64,000 bases of DNA from an uncultured Lachnospira sp. (GCA_934359185.1 CAKRLE010000004.1:1-64000), one strand, 5' to 3'; counted from the stretch's first letter, positions 36,189 through 45,209 are shown. The notes: generated by a model not told the origin, from the sequence alone. Program-made: numbers and translations.

Positions 36189-36533
36189 TTATCTCATAAC
36201 CTTCTGACAGACTGTGATAAGCTCCTCTACTGTCTCATCCTTACCATCACGGATATCTTTTGTTACACATTCCCTTATATGATTAGCAAGAAGCACTTTA
36301 TTAAAGCTTGTGAGTGCAGCATTGATAGCTGATACCTGTATAAGGATATCAGGACAATATGCATCATTTTCAAGCATCCTCTTAATCCCACGGACCTGCC
36401 CTTCAATTCTGCTCAACCTGTTCATAAGGTCATTATATTCCTTGCTGTCTCTCTTCTTATGTCTGTTGCAGCAGCACATATCCTGTTCTTCCAGAATCTC
36501 ATTATTTACTTGCTGAATATTATCATTTTCCAT
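36189..36533 (-). CDS. csoR: CsoR-family copper-sensing repressor
   Basis: 114 residues, all helical, with RLSRIEGQVRGIKRMLE and the Cu(I) ligands in AYCPDILIQ and NHIREC (Cys, His, Cys). CsoR tetramers release DNA on binding Cu(I). The N-terminal 30 residues include CCC-N-RHKK, an extra possible metal-binding stretch that many CsoR proteins also carry in variable form. ATG at 36533 with GGAG upstream. The promoter directly upstream carries a double palindromic operator, so the csoR-copA unit is autoregulated. Confidence 0.92.
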   Translation of the reverse strand: MENDNIQQVNNEILEEQDMCCCNRHKKRDSKEYNDLMNRLSRIEGQVRGIKRMLENDAYCPDILIQVSAINAALTSFNKVLLANHIRECVTKDIRDGKDETVEELITVCQKVMR

Positions 36534-36570
36534 ACAATATCTCCTACGTCTTTTATAGTTACTTCCGCAT

Positions 36571-36636
36571 TTATCATACCCATATAGGGTATATACCCCA
36601 TATGGGTATGATAAATCTTTTCATTTGTATTGTCAA
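36571..36636 (-). promoter_or_regulatory. csoR-copA promoter with tandem CsoR operators
   Basis: Minus-strand TTGACA (36631-36636), 17-bp spacer, TATCAT (36608-36613). Two adjoining 17-bp palindromes, ATACCCATATAGGGTAT (36576-36592) and ATACCCCATATGGGTAT (36593-36609), cover the -10 box and start site; the whole 36571-36614 is itself an inverted repeat. The G/C-tract-in-AT layout is typical of CsoR operators. Confidence 0.85.
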
Positions 36637-36671
36637 TAAAAAAAGAGGTTACTCATATGAGTAGCCCCTCT
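36637..36671 (-). terminator. Terminator of the small unit 36687-36878
   Basis: Minus-strand hairpin AGAGG/CCTCT around TACTCATATGAGTA, followed by seven T (36637-36643). It ends just before the csoR promoter. Confidence 0.85.
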
Positions 36672-36686
36672 GCTTATTATGTATCG

Positions 36687-36878
36687 CTACGATTCCTGTG
36701 CCTTCCTCTTCTCAAAGAACTCATTAACTGCCTTGACATTACGAAGCATTGCACTCGAATCATCCACAACAAGGATTTTTTTCTTAATAGCATTTCCCAT
36801 CTCTTCGATATGTGTATTAATTGCTTCTGCAAGCTTATCATTTCTCATAATTGAGCTTAATTCAGCGAAAAGCTCCAT
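36687..36878 (-). CDS. Small protein or transcript, receiver-like C-terminal half
   Basis: 63 codons. The second half reads KKKILVVDDSSAMLRNVKAV, like the first strand and helix of a CheY receiver, but stops where a receiver would have about 90 more residues. No Shine-Dalgarno sequence precedes the ATG. The region is nevertheless a neat unit: a TATAAT extended -10 (36911-36916) in front and a strong terminator (36637-36671) behind. It may be a small protein, a truncated receiver or a small RNA of about 265 nt. I cannot decide. Confidence 0.4.
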   Translation of the reverse strand: MELFAELSSIMRNDKLAEAINTHIEEMGNAIKKKILVVDDSSAMLRNVKAVNEFFEKRKAQES

Positions 36879-36910
36879 CGCATTTGTATTACACGACTGA
36901 AATTATCTTT

Positions 36911-36939
36911 ATTATATCAAATTGTAAATACAATTACAA
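36911..36939 (-). promoter_or_regulatory. Promoter of the small unit 36687-36878
   Basis: Minus-strand TTGTAA (36934-36939), a 17-bp spacer and TATAAT (36911-36916) with an extended TGA in front. The AT-rich surroundings contain ACAATTACAATGTAATT-type repeats. Confidence 0.55.
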
Positions 36940-36977
36940 TGTAATTAAATGATTCCACAGATATACTATAAACAAAA

Positions 36978-37032
36978 AGACTCACCAGCAGCCAACTATA
37001 AGTTTCCTTACAGATGCGCTGTCAATGAGTCT
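36978..37032 (-). terminator. Possible phoR terminator
   Basis: AGACTCA (36978-36984) pairs with TGAGTCT (37026-37032); on the minus strand TTTTTG follows. The 41-nt loop is long. Confidence 0.45.
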
Positions 37033-37055
37033 CATTGCCAAACTAATACCATATA

Positions 37056-38444
37056 TTATATTTTAAATATAACTCTTATTGTAGTTCCCTGTCCGAGTTT
37101 ACTATCCAGTTCAAGGTGGGCAGATGGATGTTTTGCGACAATATGTTTGACAATAGCCAGTCCAAGTCCTGTGCCGCCTGTCAGCTTTGACCTGCTTTTA
37201 TCAACCCGATAGAATCTTTCAAATATCCTGTCCTTATTTTCATCGGATATACCAATTCCTGTATCTTCAACCTCTAAGACCACAGCCTTATATTCATCAG
37301 ATGTCCCATTGTCCTTTGTTTCTGTCATCATCTTCTGGAAGACCCTTACATATACTTTACCATTTGTTTTATTGTATCTTATAGCGTTGTCACAGAGATT
37401 GTATACAAGCTCTTCTATCATCTGGTGATTAGCATATACCATCTGACTTGATCCCTCTATTGATATATCAACGTTACTCTTCTGTGCATTAGGTTTAAGC
37501 ATCTCTACACAGCTGCCTGCAATTTCATATATATCAATAGCTTCATATACATCGTTGCCTGAAGTTCCATCAAGCTCTGAAAGACGTATTATGTCATTGA
37601 TAAGTGTGAGAAGTCTTTTGGCACTCTTATGTATATTCGCAGCAAATCTTATTACATCATCATCAGTAGCCATTCCGCTCTCAATAAGCTCTGAATAACC
37701 CGATATTGACGTAAGCGGAGTCTTTAATTCATGCGATACATTAGCAGTAAACTCCTGACGCATAGTTGCATTTTTCATAATATCTGTATGCTGTCTTTTT
37801 ATCGTATTGACAAAAGGAACAAGTTCCTTATAAACCCTGATTGACTCGGATGAATCAAGATTATCTGCAAGCTGTTCTATTGGATTAATAATACTCTTTG
37901 TAAGCATTCTTGATAAGATTACACAAAGCGCAAATAATATACAGCATAATACAATAATCGTTGGAAGTGCCTTTATCATCAGACCTGTCATATTTCCGAC
38001 TTCTTTGGAAACCCTCAGCACACATCCATTATCCAGCAGAACAGCATAATATATAGCGTTCCTCTGCATGGTACTTGAATCTCTTACTGCGCTTCCATCT
38101 CCTGAAGCAAATGCACTTGAAATCTCCGGTCTTTCCTTATGGTTTTCCATGCTGTCAACATCTGCATATGTATCAAGAAGTGCATTTCCATCCTTGCCAA
38201 TTAATGTAATTCTCAAGCCGGCATTATACTCATTTGCTATCTTATCTTTCTGTTTATACACATCTTCTGGTGAAGAAACAATTCCCCATGCATCAGAATC
38301 AGTAATAATTTCCGCATAATTATGTAAATCCACAAGGACTTCTTTTTTTAACACATCATAAAAAACAGCTGCTGACATAACTGCTGTAACAATTATAGCC
38401 AGAAATGCGACAAAAACAAAATGCAGATTAATTCTTTTCTTCAT
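37056..38444 (-). CDS. phoR: PhoR-like sensor histidine kinase
   Basis: About 462 residues: transmembrane segment (about 9-27), an extracytoplasmic sensor of about 130 residues, a second transmembrane segment (about 160-180), HAMP-like linker, HisKA with FTANVSHELKTPLTSISGY, and an ATPase domain with N box (LCDNAIRYN), DTGIGI and GGTGLGL. It phosphorylates the response regulator whose gene overlaps it by 17 nt. ATG at 38444 (MKKRINLH) with GGGG about 10 nt upstream; the ATG at 38462 would lie deeper in phoB. The downstream order of phoU and pstB marks it as the phosphate-limitation kinase. Confidence 0.88.
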   Translation of the reverse strand: MKKRINLHFVFVAFLAIIVTAVMSAAVFYDVLKKEVLVDLHNYAEIITDSDAWGIVSSPEDVYKQKDKIANEYNAGLRITLIGKDGNALLDTYADVDSMENHKERPEISSAFASGDGSAVRDSSTMQRNAIYYAVLLDNGCVLRVSKEVGNMTGLMIKALPTIIVLCCILFALCVILSRMLTKSIINPIEQLADNLDSSESIRVYKELVPFVNTIKRQHTDIMKNATMRQEFTANVSHELKTPLTSISGYSELIESGMATDDDVIRFAANIHKSAKRLLTLINDIIRLSELDGTSGNDVYEAIDIYEIAGSCVEMLKPNAQKSNVDISIEGSSQMVYANHQMIEELVYNLCDNAIRYNKTNGKVYVRVFQKMMTETKDNGTSDEYKAVVLEVEDTGIGISDENKDRIFERFYRVDKSRSKLTGGTGLGLAIVKHIVAKHPSAHLELDSKLGQGTTIRVIFKI

Positions 38445-39111
38445 CGAGATAATACCCCACATTTCTCACTGTACGAATATACGAACCCGCTGTTCCCAGC
38501 TTTTGTCTTAATGTCTTAATGTGTACATCAAGAGTTCTTGACTCACCCTCATAATCTGTACTCCATATCTTATCCATAAGATTATCTCTTGTAAGCACAA
38601 TTCCCCTGTTAAGAGCAAGATATTTTAAAAGTTCATATTCCTTATATGTAAGCTCTACATGTTTATCAGAAACAAATGCTGAATGTTTCTCATCATCTAT
38701 GAACAATTCACCGACTTTTATAAATTTTTCCTCTTCCATACCACCAGCACGTCTAAGAAGTGCCTTAACTCTCGATATAAGTTCCATGACTCCAAATGGT
38801 TTGGTAAGATAATCATCTGCGCCTAAATCGAGTCCCTTTACCTTATCTATCTCCGACGTCTTTGCAGTTACCATAATAACCGGAACTCTTCGTGTCTCAG
38901 GTGTTGAACGGAGCTTTGTAAGAATTTCCAACCCATCTTCGTCTGGCAGCATTATATCAAGCAGGATAAGATCTGGTATCCTGTCCTGTAATGCCTTATG
39001 AAACTCCTTTCCACAACTGCATTCAGTTATAGTATGTCCGACATTTTTGAGTGCAAAGCTCTCTATTTCACTTATATTCTTGTCGTCCTCTACAACATAT
39101 ATATGTGACAT
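38428..39111 (-). CDS. phoB: PhoB/PhoP-like OmpR-family response regulator
   Basis: 227 residues. Receiver with the acidic pocket VVEDD, phosphoacceptor in LILLDIMLPDEDG (about Asp53), switch VTAKTS and Lys in YLTKPF; then an OmpR-type winged helix with ELTYKEYELLKYLALNRG and DVHIKTLRQKL. It should bind the Pho-box repeats at 40618-40668. ATG at 39111 with AAGGGA upstream; 24 nt after phoU. Confidence 0.9.
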   Translation of the reverse strand: MSHIYVVEDDKNISEIESFALKNVGHTITECSCGKEFHKALQDRIPDLILLDIMLPDEDGLEILTKLRSTPETRRVPVIMVTAKTSEIDKVKGLDLGADDYLTKPFGVMELISRVKALLRRAGGMEEEKFIKVGELFIDDEKHSAFVSDKHVELTYKEYELLKYLALNRGIVLTRDNLMDKIWSTDYEGESRTLDVHIKTLRQKLGTAGSYIRTVRNVGYYLDEEKN

Positions 39112-39135
39112 TGAATCAATCCCTTCTGTATATAA

Positions 39136-39783
39136 TTATTCTTCATCATGGCTTCCAGTTATTGAAAATATTACCCACTCTGAAATATTAGTTGCATGAT
39201 CGCCTATTCGCTCCATATACTTGGCAACCATAAGCAGATCAGCCGCCTGTGCTCCATAATCAACATCCTCGTGAATCATATCGATGAGCTCTTTCTTGAC
39301 TGATACAAACAAATCATCAACAACATCATCTCTTGCAATAACTTTTCTTGCCTTGTCTATATCCTTGTTAACAAATGCTTCTATACTCTCAACAAGCATA
39401 ACCATTGTCTCTTTTGCCATCTGCTGTATATGGTCAAGTTTTTTTATGTAAGGCTGTTCATGAAGTTCAATTGTAATCTCGGCTATATCTGTAGCATGAT
39501 CACCTATCCGCTCCATATCAGTTATCATCTTAAGTGCCGAAGAAATCTGACGTAAATCTCTGGCAACCGGCTGCTGCTGAAGAAGAAGCTTGAGGCAGAG
39601 ATTTTCAATTTCTCTCTCCTGGCTGTCTATATCATCATCCATTCTTATAACTTTATCAGCAAGCTCAACATCCTGTGTGACCAATGCTTTTATCGTATCT
39701 TCTATAGCTTTTTCAATCATACCACCCATCTCAATAAGTTCATCATTGAGCTGGCATAACTGTCTGTCAAATCTGTTTCTCAT
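39136..39783 (-). CDS. phoU: Phosphate signalling protein PhoU
   Basis: 215 residues, two PhoU helical bundles. The metal-binding motifs are clear: MERIGDHATDIAEI in the first repeat and MERIGDHATNISEW in the second. PhoU links the Pst transporter to PhoR and keeps the Pho regulon off when phosphate is plentiful. ATG at 39783 with GGAGG 5 nt upstream; 14 nt after pstB. Confidence 0.95.
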   Translation of the reverse strand: MRNRFDRQLCQLNDELIEMGGMIEKAIEDTIKALVTQDVELADKVIRMDDDIDSQEREIENLCLKLLLQQQPVARDLRQISSALKMITDMERIGDHATDIAEITIELHEQPYIKKLDHIQQMAKETMVMLVESIEAFVNKDIDKARKVIARDDVVDDLFVSVKKELIDMIHEDVDYGAQAADLLMVAKYMERIGDHATNISEWVIFSITGSHDEE

Positions 39784-39797
39784 AACATCCTCCTAAA

Positions 39798-40562
39798 TCA
39801 GCCAAATCTACCTGTTATATAATCCTCTGTCCTCTTGTCTGCCGGAACACTGAACAGTTTATCAGTCTTATCATATTCAATCATATCTCCAAGTAAGAAA
39901 AATGCTGTGTAATCTGATATTCTGGTTGCCTGTTGCATGTTATGAGTTACCATAACAATAGTATACTTCTCTTTCAATTCCACTGCAAGGTCTTCTATCT
40001 TCGATGTAGATATAGGGTCAAGTGCTGATGTTGGCTCATCCATGAGAATAACATCCGGCTCTACTGCAAGCGCACGCGCTATACAAAGCCTCTGCTGCTG
40101 TCCACCAGACATTCCAAGAGCCGATTTTTTCAATCTGTCTTTAACCTCGTCCCATATTGCAGCCTGTTTCAATGATTTTTCTACAATTGCATCAAGCTTG
40201 CTCTTATTATGTATTCCATGGGTTCTAGGACCATATGCGATATTATCATATATACTCATAGGGAATGGATTAGGCTGCTGGAATACCATTCCAACTCTCT
40301 TCCTTAACTGATTGACATCTATGTTGCCATATATATCTTCCATCCCCTCTTTTCCAGCCATCTTAACACTTCCTGTTATCTTACAGCCTTCAACAAGGTC
40401 ATTCATTCTATTTAAGCATCTAAGAAATGTCGATTTACCACATCCACTCGGTCCGATAAATGCCAAAATCTGATTAGACGGAATATTCATGCTGACATCT
40501 TTTAATGCATGATGCTGTCCGTAATACAGATTAAGATTTTCAATTTCAAATATATTTCCCAT
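39798..40562 (-). CDS. pstB: Phosphate ABC transporter ATP-binding protein
   Basis: 254 residues. Walker [10 protein letters not shown], the PstB-specific LNRMNDL and [19 protein letters not shown], signature MSGGQQQR, Walker [14 protein letters not shown], and HNMQQA. It would energise phosphate uptake, yet pstS, pstC and pstA are not upstream: the next gene is an unrelated DUF6512 protein, and the Pho-box promoter lies directly before pstB. The permease genes must be elsewhere or missing. ATG at 40562 with AAAGGAG about 10 nt upstream. Confidence 0.95.
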   Translation of the reverse strand: MGNIFEIENLNLYYGQHHALKDVSMNIPSNQILAFIGPSGCGKSTFLRCLNRMNDLVEGCKITGSVKMAGKEGMEDIYGNIDVNQLRKRVGMVFQQPNPFPMSIYDNIAYGPRTHGIHNKSKLDAIVEKSLKQAAIWDEVKDRLKKSALGMSGGQQQRLCIARALAVEPDVILMDEPTSALDPISTSKIEDLAVELKEKYTIVMVTHNMQQATRISDYTAFFLLGDMIEYDKTDKLFSVPADKRTEDYITGRFG

Positions 40563-40602
40563 TAAAGAAAATCTCCTTTACTATATTTCTTAATTTGTCT
40601 AC

Positions 40603-40668
40603 ATTATATTAAAACCCTGTAAACTGAAATATCGCAAAGGAGTAAAATATTTGTAAAATCAATGTAAA
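40603..40668 (-). promoter_or_regulatory. Pho-box promoter of pstB-phoU-phoB-phoR
   Basis: On the minus strand TTTACA/TTTACT hexamers begin every 11 bp (40663-40668, 40652-40657, 40641-40646), with a fourth at 40618-40623; TATAAT stands at 40603-40608. Direct TT-ACA repeats at 11-bp spacing just upstream of the -10 are the pattern of the B. subtilis PhoP box. The operon is thus probably autoregulated. Confidence 0.8.
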
Positions 40669-40676
40669 TTCTCATT

Positions 40677-41192
40677 TTATGGTGCTGCAAACAATCCAAT
40701 TCCAGGTGGATTATAGGTAAACCACAGAAATAAAACTCCCTGGATTATCATAAGAACCCCTAATATAACTTTTGCTATCTGAAGAGAATCATCCCTGCAT
40801 CTTTTTACAACATGCATAACAACGAATGCTGTTCCTATAATACTCAAAAAAAATGTCGCCATATCAACCCATGGAATTCCAAATCCGACAATTCCTCTAT
40901 ATGTGTAAAAAAGTATTGGAATAAGCCATGTACCAGCAAGCGAACCCAGAAGCATCCCTGCTGTAACTGATGGCAGCTCATTTCCCCATCTTGTCATAAG
41001 TACTATGGAAATTACCAGCATCGGAAGATATATAAGTTTCATATGTTCCCACGTTGATTCATTTACAGGTGTAAACAACCCGACAAGAAACGCATTGCCG
41101 CTCCACTGATATGCATAGTGGAGCATCCATCCCGCTATCGCAGTTATAACAAGTCCAACAAGCAGTTCCATTCTAAATCTTTTATATTGCAT
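40677..41192 (-). CDS. DUF6512-like membrane protein
   Basis: About 171 residues with five hydrophobic segments. The motif FTPVNESTWEHMKLIYLPML after the second segment is the family hallmark I recognise. Function unknown. The ATG at 41192 has AGAGG 5 nt upstream. Its stop codon lies beside the first Pho-box repeat of pstB, so read-through into the Pho operon is possible; no terminator is visible between them. Confidence 0.65.
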   Translation of the reverse strand: MQYKRFRMELLVGLVITAIAGWMLHYAYQWSGNAFLVGLFTPVNESTWEHMKLIYLPMLVISIVLMTRWGNELPSVTAGMLLGSLAGTWLIPILFYTYRGIVGFGIPWVDMATFFLSIIGTAFVVMHVVKRCRDDSLQIAKVILGVLMIIQGVLFLWFTYNPPGIGLFAAP

Positions 41193-41323
41193 ATTCACCT
41201 CTCAATTAATATAATAATTAACATGTTTAATTATATCCCGCAGATACTTTATCTATTCAGATTAAAAATATAAAAGACGGAGGAAATGTGATAATATCCA
41301 GAAGCTATCACACAGTTATCAAT

Positions 41324-41770
41324 ATGAGATTTGTAATACAAAGAGTTAATAATGCATCAGTCAGAGTTGACAGTAATGTAACAGGCAGCATCAATAAAGG
41401 ACTTCTCATCTTCTTTGGCGCCGGAGAAGGTGATACTAAGGAGATGCTTTCAAAATATGTTGAAAAAATCATGAAATTAAGGATTTTTTCCGATGAAAAC
41501 GGCAAAACCAATCTCTCTATCAAAGATGTAGGCGGAGAACTTCTGATTGTCAGCCAGTTCACATTATATGCAGACTGCCGTAAAGGCAACCGTCCAAGCT
41601 TCATTTCCGCATGTGAACCCGTTCTTGCCAATGAATTATATGAAGAATTTATAAGATTATGCAAAGAACACGTTGATGTAGTACAGACCGGAATATTCGG
41701 TGCTGATATGAAAGTATCCCTCGAAAATGACGGTCCATTCACAATTCTTATAGACAGCAGAGATTTTTAA
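41324..41770 (+). CDS. dtd: D-aminoacyl-tRNA deacylase
   Basis: 148 residues. The catalytic SQFTLYAD motif and the Gly-cisPro-region counterpart NRPSF identify Dtd, which frees tRNA from D-amino acids (and glycine from tRNA-Ala) as a translation proofreader. [13 protein letters not shown] is the usual N-terminus, hence the start at 41324. Oddly, that ATG has no Shine-Dalgarno, whereas an in-frame GTG at 41288 has GGAGG in front and would add 12 residues ([12 protein letters not shown]). The true start is therefore uncertain. Single gene, followed by a terminator. Confidence 0.93.
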   Translation: MRFVIQRVNNASVRVDSNVTGSINKGLLIFFGAGEGDTKEMLSKYVEKIMKLRIFSDENGKTNLSIKDVGGELLIVSQFTLYADCRKGNRPSFISACEPVLANELYEEFIRLCKEHVDVVQTGIFGADMKVSLENDGPFTILIDSRDF

Positions 41771-41778
41771 CCCAAATA

Positions 41779-41827
41779 ACCCTGGCAGAACAATGTATCA
41801 TGCGCCATACATTGAGTCCGCCAGGGT
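41779..41827. terminator. Terminator between dtd and the sugar permease
   Basis: ACCCTGGC (41779-41786) pairs with GCCAGGGT (41820-41827); an inner AATGTAT/ATACATT stem supports it. T-rich sequence follows on the + strand. Serves the convergent genes on both sides. Confidence 0.7.
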
Positions 41828-41877
41828 CATTTTGTCTTAAATCTACGCAGCCGCCCAGATTTAATGCCAGATTGTTG

Positions 41878-42768
41878 TTAACCTTTAACACCGCCAAGTG
41901 TTACGCCTCTAACAATAAACTTAGATAAGCATATGTAAACAACAACAACTGGAAGGATTGCAAATGCAATCATCATGTACACCTGTCCCATATCGAATTT
42001 GAGGAAATCTGCGCTTCTTAATTGAGCGATCAGCAGTGGGAGGGTCTTCATCTTCGCCTTAGTTATAAGAAGCTGTGGGACAAAGTAATTATTCCATGAT
42101 GAAACGAATGTAAATATCATCTGAACTGCAAGTGCTGGTTTCATCAAAGGAAGAACTATCTGATTAAATATCCTGAATTCATGCGCTCCATCAATTCTTG
42201 CTGCTTCGATCAGTTCCATTGGAAGCACACTGTCCATATACTGCTTAATGAAGAAAAATACAATCGGTGACGCAATTGATGGCACAATCAGCGGTATAAA
42301 CGAATTCATAAGATGCATATCTCCCATAAGCTTAACAAATCCTAATGCTGATACCTGTGTTGGAACCATCATAATTAATAATATAAATGTAAATGCCGCC
42401 TTTTTCAGTTTGAAATCATATGCATGAATTGCATATGCTGTCATGGCTGAAAAATACACACATAAAACACCCGAAAGCGTTGCTACAATAAGGCTGTTAA
42501 CCATGCCAGATATTACAGGAAGCTGGTCATTGCAAAGAAGTGACTTCAAATTAGCAAAAAACGATTTTCCCGGTAAAAATGAAAATCCCTTCTGTATATC
42601 TGGATGAGATCTTGTTGTGTTAATAATAAGTACATAGAAAGAGAACAGGCATAATATAGTAATGATTATCAAAACAAGATAGCATAATGCTCTTTCTATA
42701 GTAAGCACTACCTTATCACGCGTTCCATCTTTTGAAGAGCCTTTTGTTTTTACAGAAACTGAACTCAT
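41878..42768 (-). CDS. Sugar ABC transporter permease (MalG type)
   Basis: 296 residues, six transmembrane segments, with the EAA loop ELIEAARIDGAHEFRIFNQIVLPLMKPAL that contacts the ATPase. CUT1 family, carbohydrate import. The start overlaps the upstream permease stop by ATGA (4 nt). No ATPase gene lies in the module, as is common for Firmicute CUT1 systems that share an MsmK-type ATPase. Cellobiose or cello-oligosaccharides are the likely cargo from the neighbouring enzymes. Confidence 0.9.
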   Translation of the reverse strand: MSSVSVKTKGSSKDGTRDKVVLTIERALCYLVLIIITILCLFSFYVLIINTTRSHPDIQKGFSFLPGKSFFANLKSLLCNDQLPVISGMVNSLIVATLSGVLCVYFSAMTAYAIHAYDFKLKKAAFTFILLIMMVPTQVSALGFVKLMGDMHLMNSFIPLIVPSIASPIVFFFIKQYMDSVLPMELIEAARIDGAHEFRIFNQIVLPLMKPALAVQMIFTFVSSWNNYFVPQLLITKAKMKTLPLLIAQLRSADFLKFDMGQVYMMIAFAILPVVVVYICLSKFIVRGVTLGGVKG

Positions 42769-43715
42769 ACTGATTTCGCCCCCTTCTTTCTCTTCTTCAT
42801 TTTAATTCCCGATTTTTCCATATCTCCTACAATATATCTGAATACAAAAATACTTAATATCGCTGTTATAATAAACAGAATAACCGATAAAGCTCCTGCC
42901 ATACCATAATTCTTGCTGTAAAGGTGCTTATTCAGATACATGATAACGGTCATGCTTGTTCTGTTAGGATTACCATTACCATTAGTAAGAATCTGAGGAA
43001 CATCAAACATCTGTATACCACCAATCAATGATGTGATAAGTGTGTATGCAAGAATAGGTTTAATCAGCGGAAGTGTAATCTTTGTAAATATCTGTCTTGA
43101 ATTAGCCCCATCAATTCTTGCTGCTTCAAACAGGCAAGGGTCAACACCCATGATAGCAGCCATGAGTATAATAGTTGTATTACCAAACCACATAAGGAAA
43201 TTCATAAGTGAAATCAATCCCCTGGCGCCTGCAACTTCTGCCAGGAATCTATATGTTGGGAATCCTAAACTGTTTAATGTAGCATTAACTGGACCCTGAT
43301 CCGCAAATATTGCATAGAAAAGCATTGCAAATGCTGATGCCATTATCAGGTTAGGCATATAGATTATTGTCTTAAAAAATCCTGTACATTTAAGTCTTAA
43401 TCTCAAATCTGTAAACCATGATGCCAGCAAAAGTGATATCAAAATCTGTGGAATGAATCCCATCAGCCATATAACAAGCGTATTCTTAAGATACACTGGA
43501 AGTTCAGAATTAAATAAAATTTCTTTGTAATTATGTAGTCCGACAAAATTAGGACCTACCTGCATAAGACCATTCATATAATTCTCAAAGAAACTATTGT
43601 AAAATGTTGAAATTAAAGGTATCAGTGAAAATACAATATAAACCGCAAAGAAAGGTATTAGAAATATGTATCCCCACTTGGCATAGCTAACTAATTTTTT
43701 ATTACTCTTCTTCAT
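42765..43715 (-). CDS. Sugar ABC transporter permease (MalF type)
   Basis: About 316 residues, six transmembrane segments, EAA loop LFEAARIDGANSRQIFTKITLPLIKPIL. Partner of the MalG-type permease. The ATG at 43715 (MKKSNKK) has GGAG 6 nt upstream; an ATG at 43727 has none. It follows the binding-protein gene after a hairpin that may lower permease expression relative to the binding protein. Confidence 0.9.
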   Translation of the reverse strand: MKKSNKKLVSYAKWGYIFLIPFFAVYIVFSLIPLISTFYNSFFENYMNGLMQVGPNFVGLHNYKEILFNSELPVYLKNTLVIWLMGFIPQILISLLLASWFTDLRLRLKCTGFFKTIIYMPNLIMASAFAMLFYAIFADQGPVNATLNSLGFPTYRFLAEVAGARGLISLMNFLMWFGNTTIILMAAIMGVDPCLFEAARIDGANSRQIFTKITLPLIKPILAYTLITSLIGGIQMFDVPQILTNGNGNPNRTSMTVIMYLNKHLYSKNYGMAGALSVILFIITAILSIFVFRYIVGDMEKSGIKMKKRKKGAKSV

Positions 43716-43741
43716 ACATATCTCCATTCCTGCTAAATAAA

Positions 43742-43775
43742 AAGGGCATAGCCAGATATTAAAGACTATGCCCTT
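43742..43775 (-). terminator. Intercistronic hairpin after the binding-protein gene
   Basis: AAGGGCATAG (43742-43751) pairs perfectly with CTATGCCCTT (43766-43775); TTTTATTT follows on the minus strand. A partial terminator or RNA-stabilising hairpin is common between binding-protein and permease genes. Confidence 0.65.
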
Positions 43776-43795
43776 ATTTCCAGCAATAAACTTAG

Positions 43796-45163
43796 TTACT
43801 TGCTAAGGTTAGGATATTTCTCAATTGCTGCTTTGTAGAAGTTATCCAAAGCCTTATCCTTATCTACATTACCATCAAAGTAATCCTTCATTGCTTTCTG
43901 GAACTCTTCGTTAAGACCCTGGTCATATGGAGAGATGTTCTTCATGCTGATCTTAGGTGCTGACTTAGAGAATAATTTAATATGGTTCTGGCCTCCAAGG
44001 AAATTTGACTTGAAATCACTGTTAGCGATAGATTCCATACCTGATACTGTGTTAGTGTAATCCTGAGTATCCTTAGTAATCTGAACCATTGTGTTCTTGT
44101 CACAGCAGAGTGTCTGCATAATGTCTTTTACAAGGTTAGCGTTATCTGTGTCTGCTGCTGCACAAAGCCATGTACCACCCCAGTAATAACTCTGTGGACC
44201 TTCGCAAACTGCATAGTCACCATAGATACCATTACCAACTTCTTCCTTACCACCTTCCTTAGTAGGTGTTGCAAGTGAGTTGCCTAATAATGTAAAGTTA
44301 ATGCCCCATGTAGAATAGAAGAAACCAAATACCTTACCTTTAGGTCCCTGATCTGCTGCCCATGTTGTATCCCATAATGAAGACTTGTTGTTATATCCCT
44401 TGTCAGTGTATGTCTTTGTCTGCTCAACCCATTTCATGATATTGTCATCAATCTGGATCTTGTTATTCTTATCAACCCAAGGCTTGCTTACATTGTTAGA
44501 GAATACTCTGTATGCATCATCATAGCCTGAAAGCATCTTATAGCCTTTAGCTGAAGCCTTCTCAGCAACACTGTTAAACTTATCCCATGTTGAAAGTGCT
44601 TCCTGAACCTTATCTGGATCATCTGTTCCAAGAACATCCTTAGCTATTGAACGTCTATAAGCAAAGAGTCCTGGAGTAGCCTGCCATGAAACAGCCTTCA
44701 AAGCTCCGCTTGATGATGTAGCAATATCCTTTGTGTACTGATACATGTCTGCTAAATCATTATCTGTAAGACCAATACTCTTTACATCAAGAGTGTAGTC
44801 TGAATTAACATATTTCAATGCATAGTCAGCTTCGATAAGGAACATATCAATCTTATCATCTGCTGCCGCATCCTTCTGTTTTAATAATGCTGCATCAAGT
44901 GCATTCTGATATGCATTGTTCTCATTAGGTGTAACAACAAAATTAACCTTTACATCTGATGGTAACTTGCCTGATTTCTTAAAATATTCAAATCTGTCCT
45001 GGAACTCTGTATTCCAGCAATAGATATTAAGTACTTTACCCTGTTTATCAGGATCCGTGTTAACACTTGTCTTAGCAGCGTTATTGCCATTACCGCATCC
45101 TGTAAGAGCCATGGATGCTGTCATTACTGTACAAAGTAATAAACTTAAAAACCTTCTCTTCAT
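43796..45163 (-). CDS. Sugar-binding lipoprotein of the ABC importer
   Basis: About 455 residues. A lipoprotein signal peptide (MKRRFLSLLLCTVMTASM, lipobox LTGC) precedes a cluster-B extracellular solute-binding domain of the CUT1 type (VLNIYCWNTEFQDRF, aromatic-rich ligand region with YYWGGTWLC). It binds the sugar outside the cell for the two permeases. ATG at 45163 with GGGAGG 7 nt upstream; the longer upstream reading overlaps lacI and is not credible. Cello-oligosaccharide binding is inferred from the neighbouring cellobiose enzymes and the shared operator. Confidence 0.9.
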   Translation of the reverse strand: MKRRFLSLLLCTVMTASMALTGCGNGNNAAKTSVNTDPDKQGKVLNIYCWNTEFQDRFEYFKKSGKLPSDVKVNFVVTPNENNAYQNALDAALLKQKDAAADDKIDMFLIEADYALKYVNSDYTLDVKSIGLTDNDLADMYQYTKDIATSSSGALKAVSWQATPGLFAYRRSIAKDVLGTDDPDKVQEALSTWDKFNSVAEKASAKGYKMLSGYDDAYRVFSNNVSKPWVDKNNKIQIDDNIMKWVEQTKTYTDKGYNNKSSLWDTTWAADQGPKGKVFGFFYSTWGINFTLLGNSLATPTKEGGKEEVGNGIYGDYAVCEGPQSYYWGGTWLCAAADTDNANLVKDIMQTLCCDKNTMVQITKDTQDYTNTVSGMESIANSDFKSNFLGGQNHIKLFSKSAPKISMKNISPYDQGLNEEFQKAMKDYFDGNVDKDKALDNFYKAAIEKYPNLSK

Positions 45164-45209
45164 AGTAATACCTCCCATTATGATATACATGGTAGTCAGA
45201 CCACTCTGA

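Noticed and set aside
41288..41323. Dtd N-terminal extension from the GTG at 41288
   Set aside because: Not fully excluded: the Shine-Dalgarno favours it, but the extra 12 residues are not part of the conserved Dtd fold, so the family start was used.
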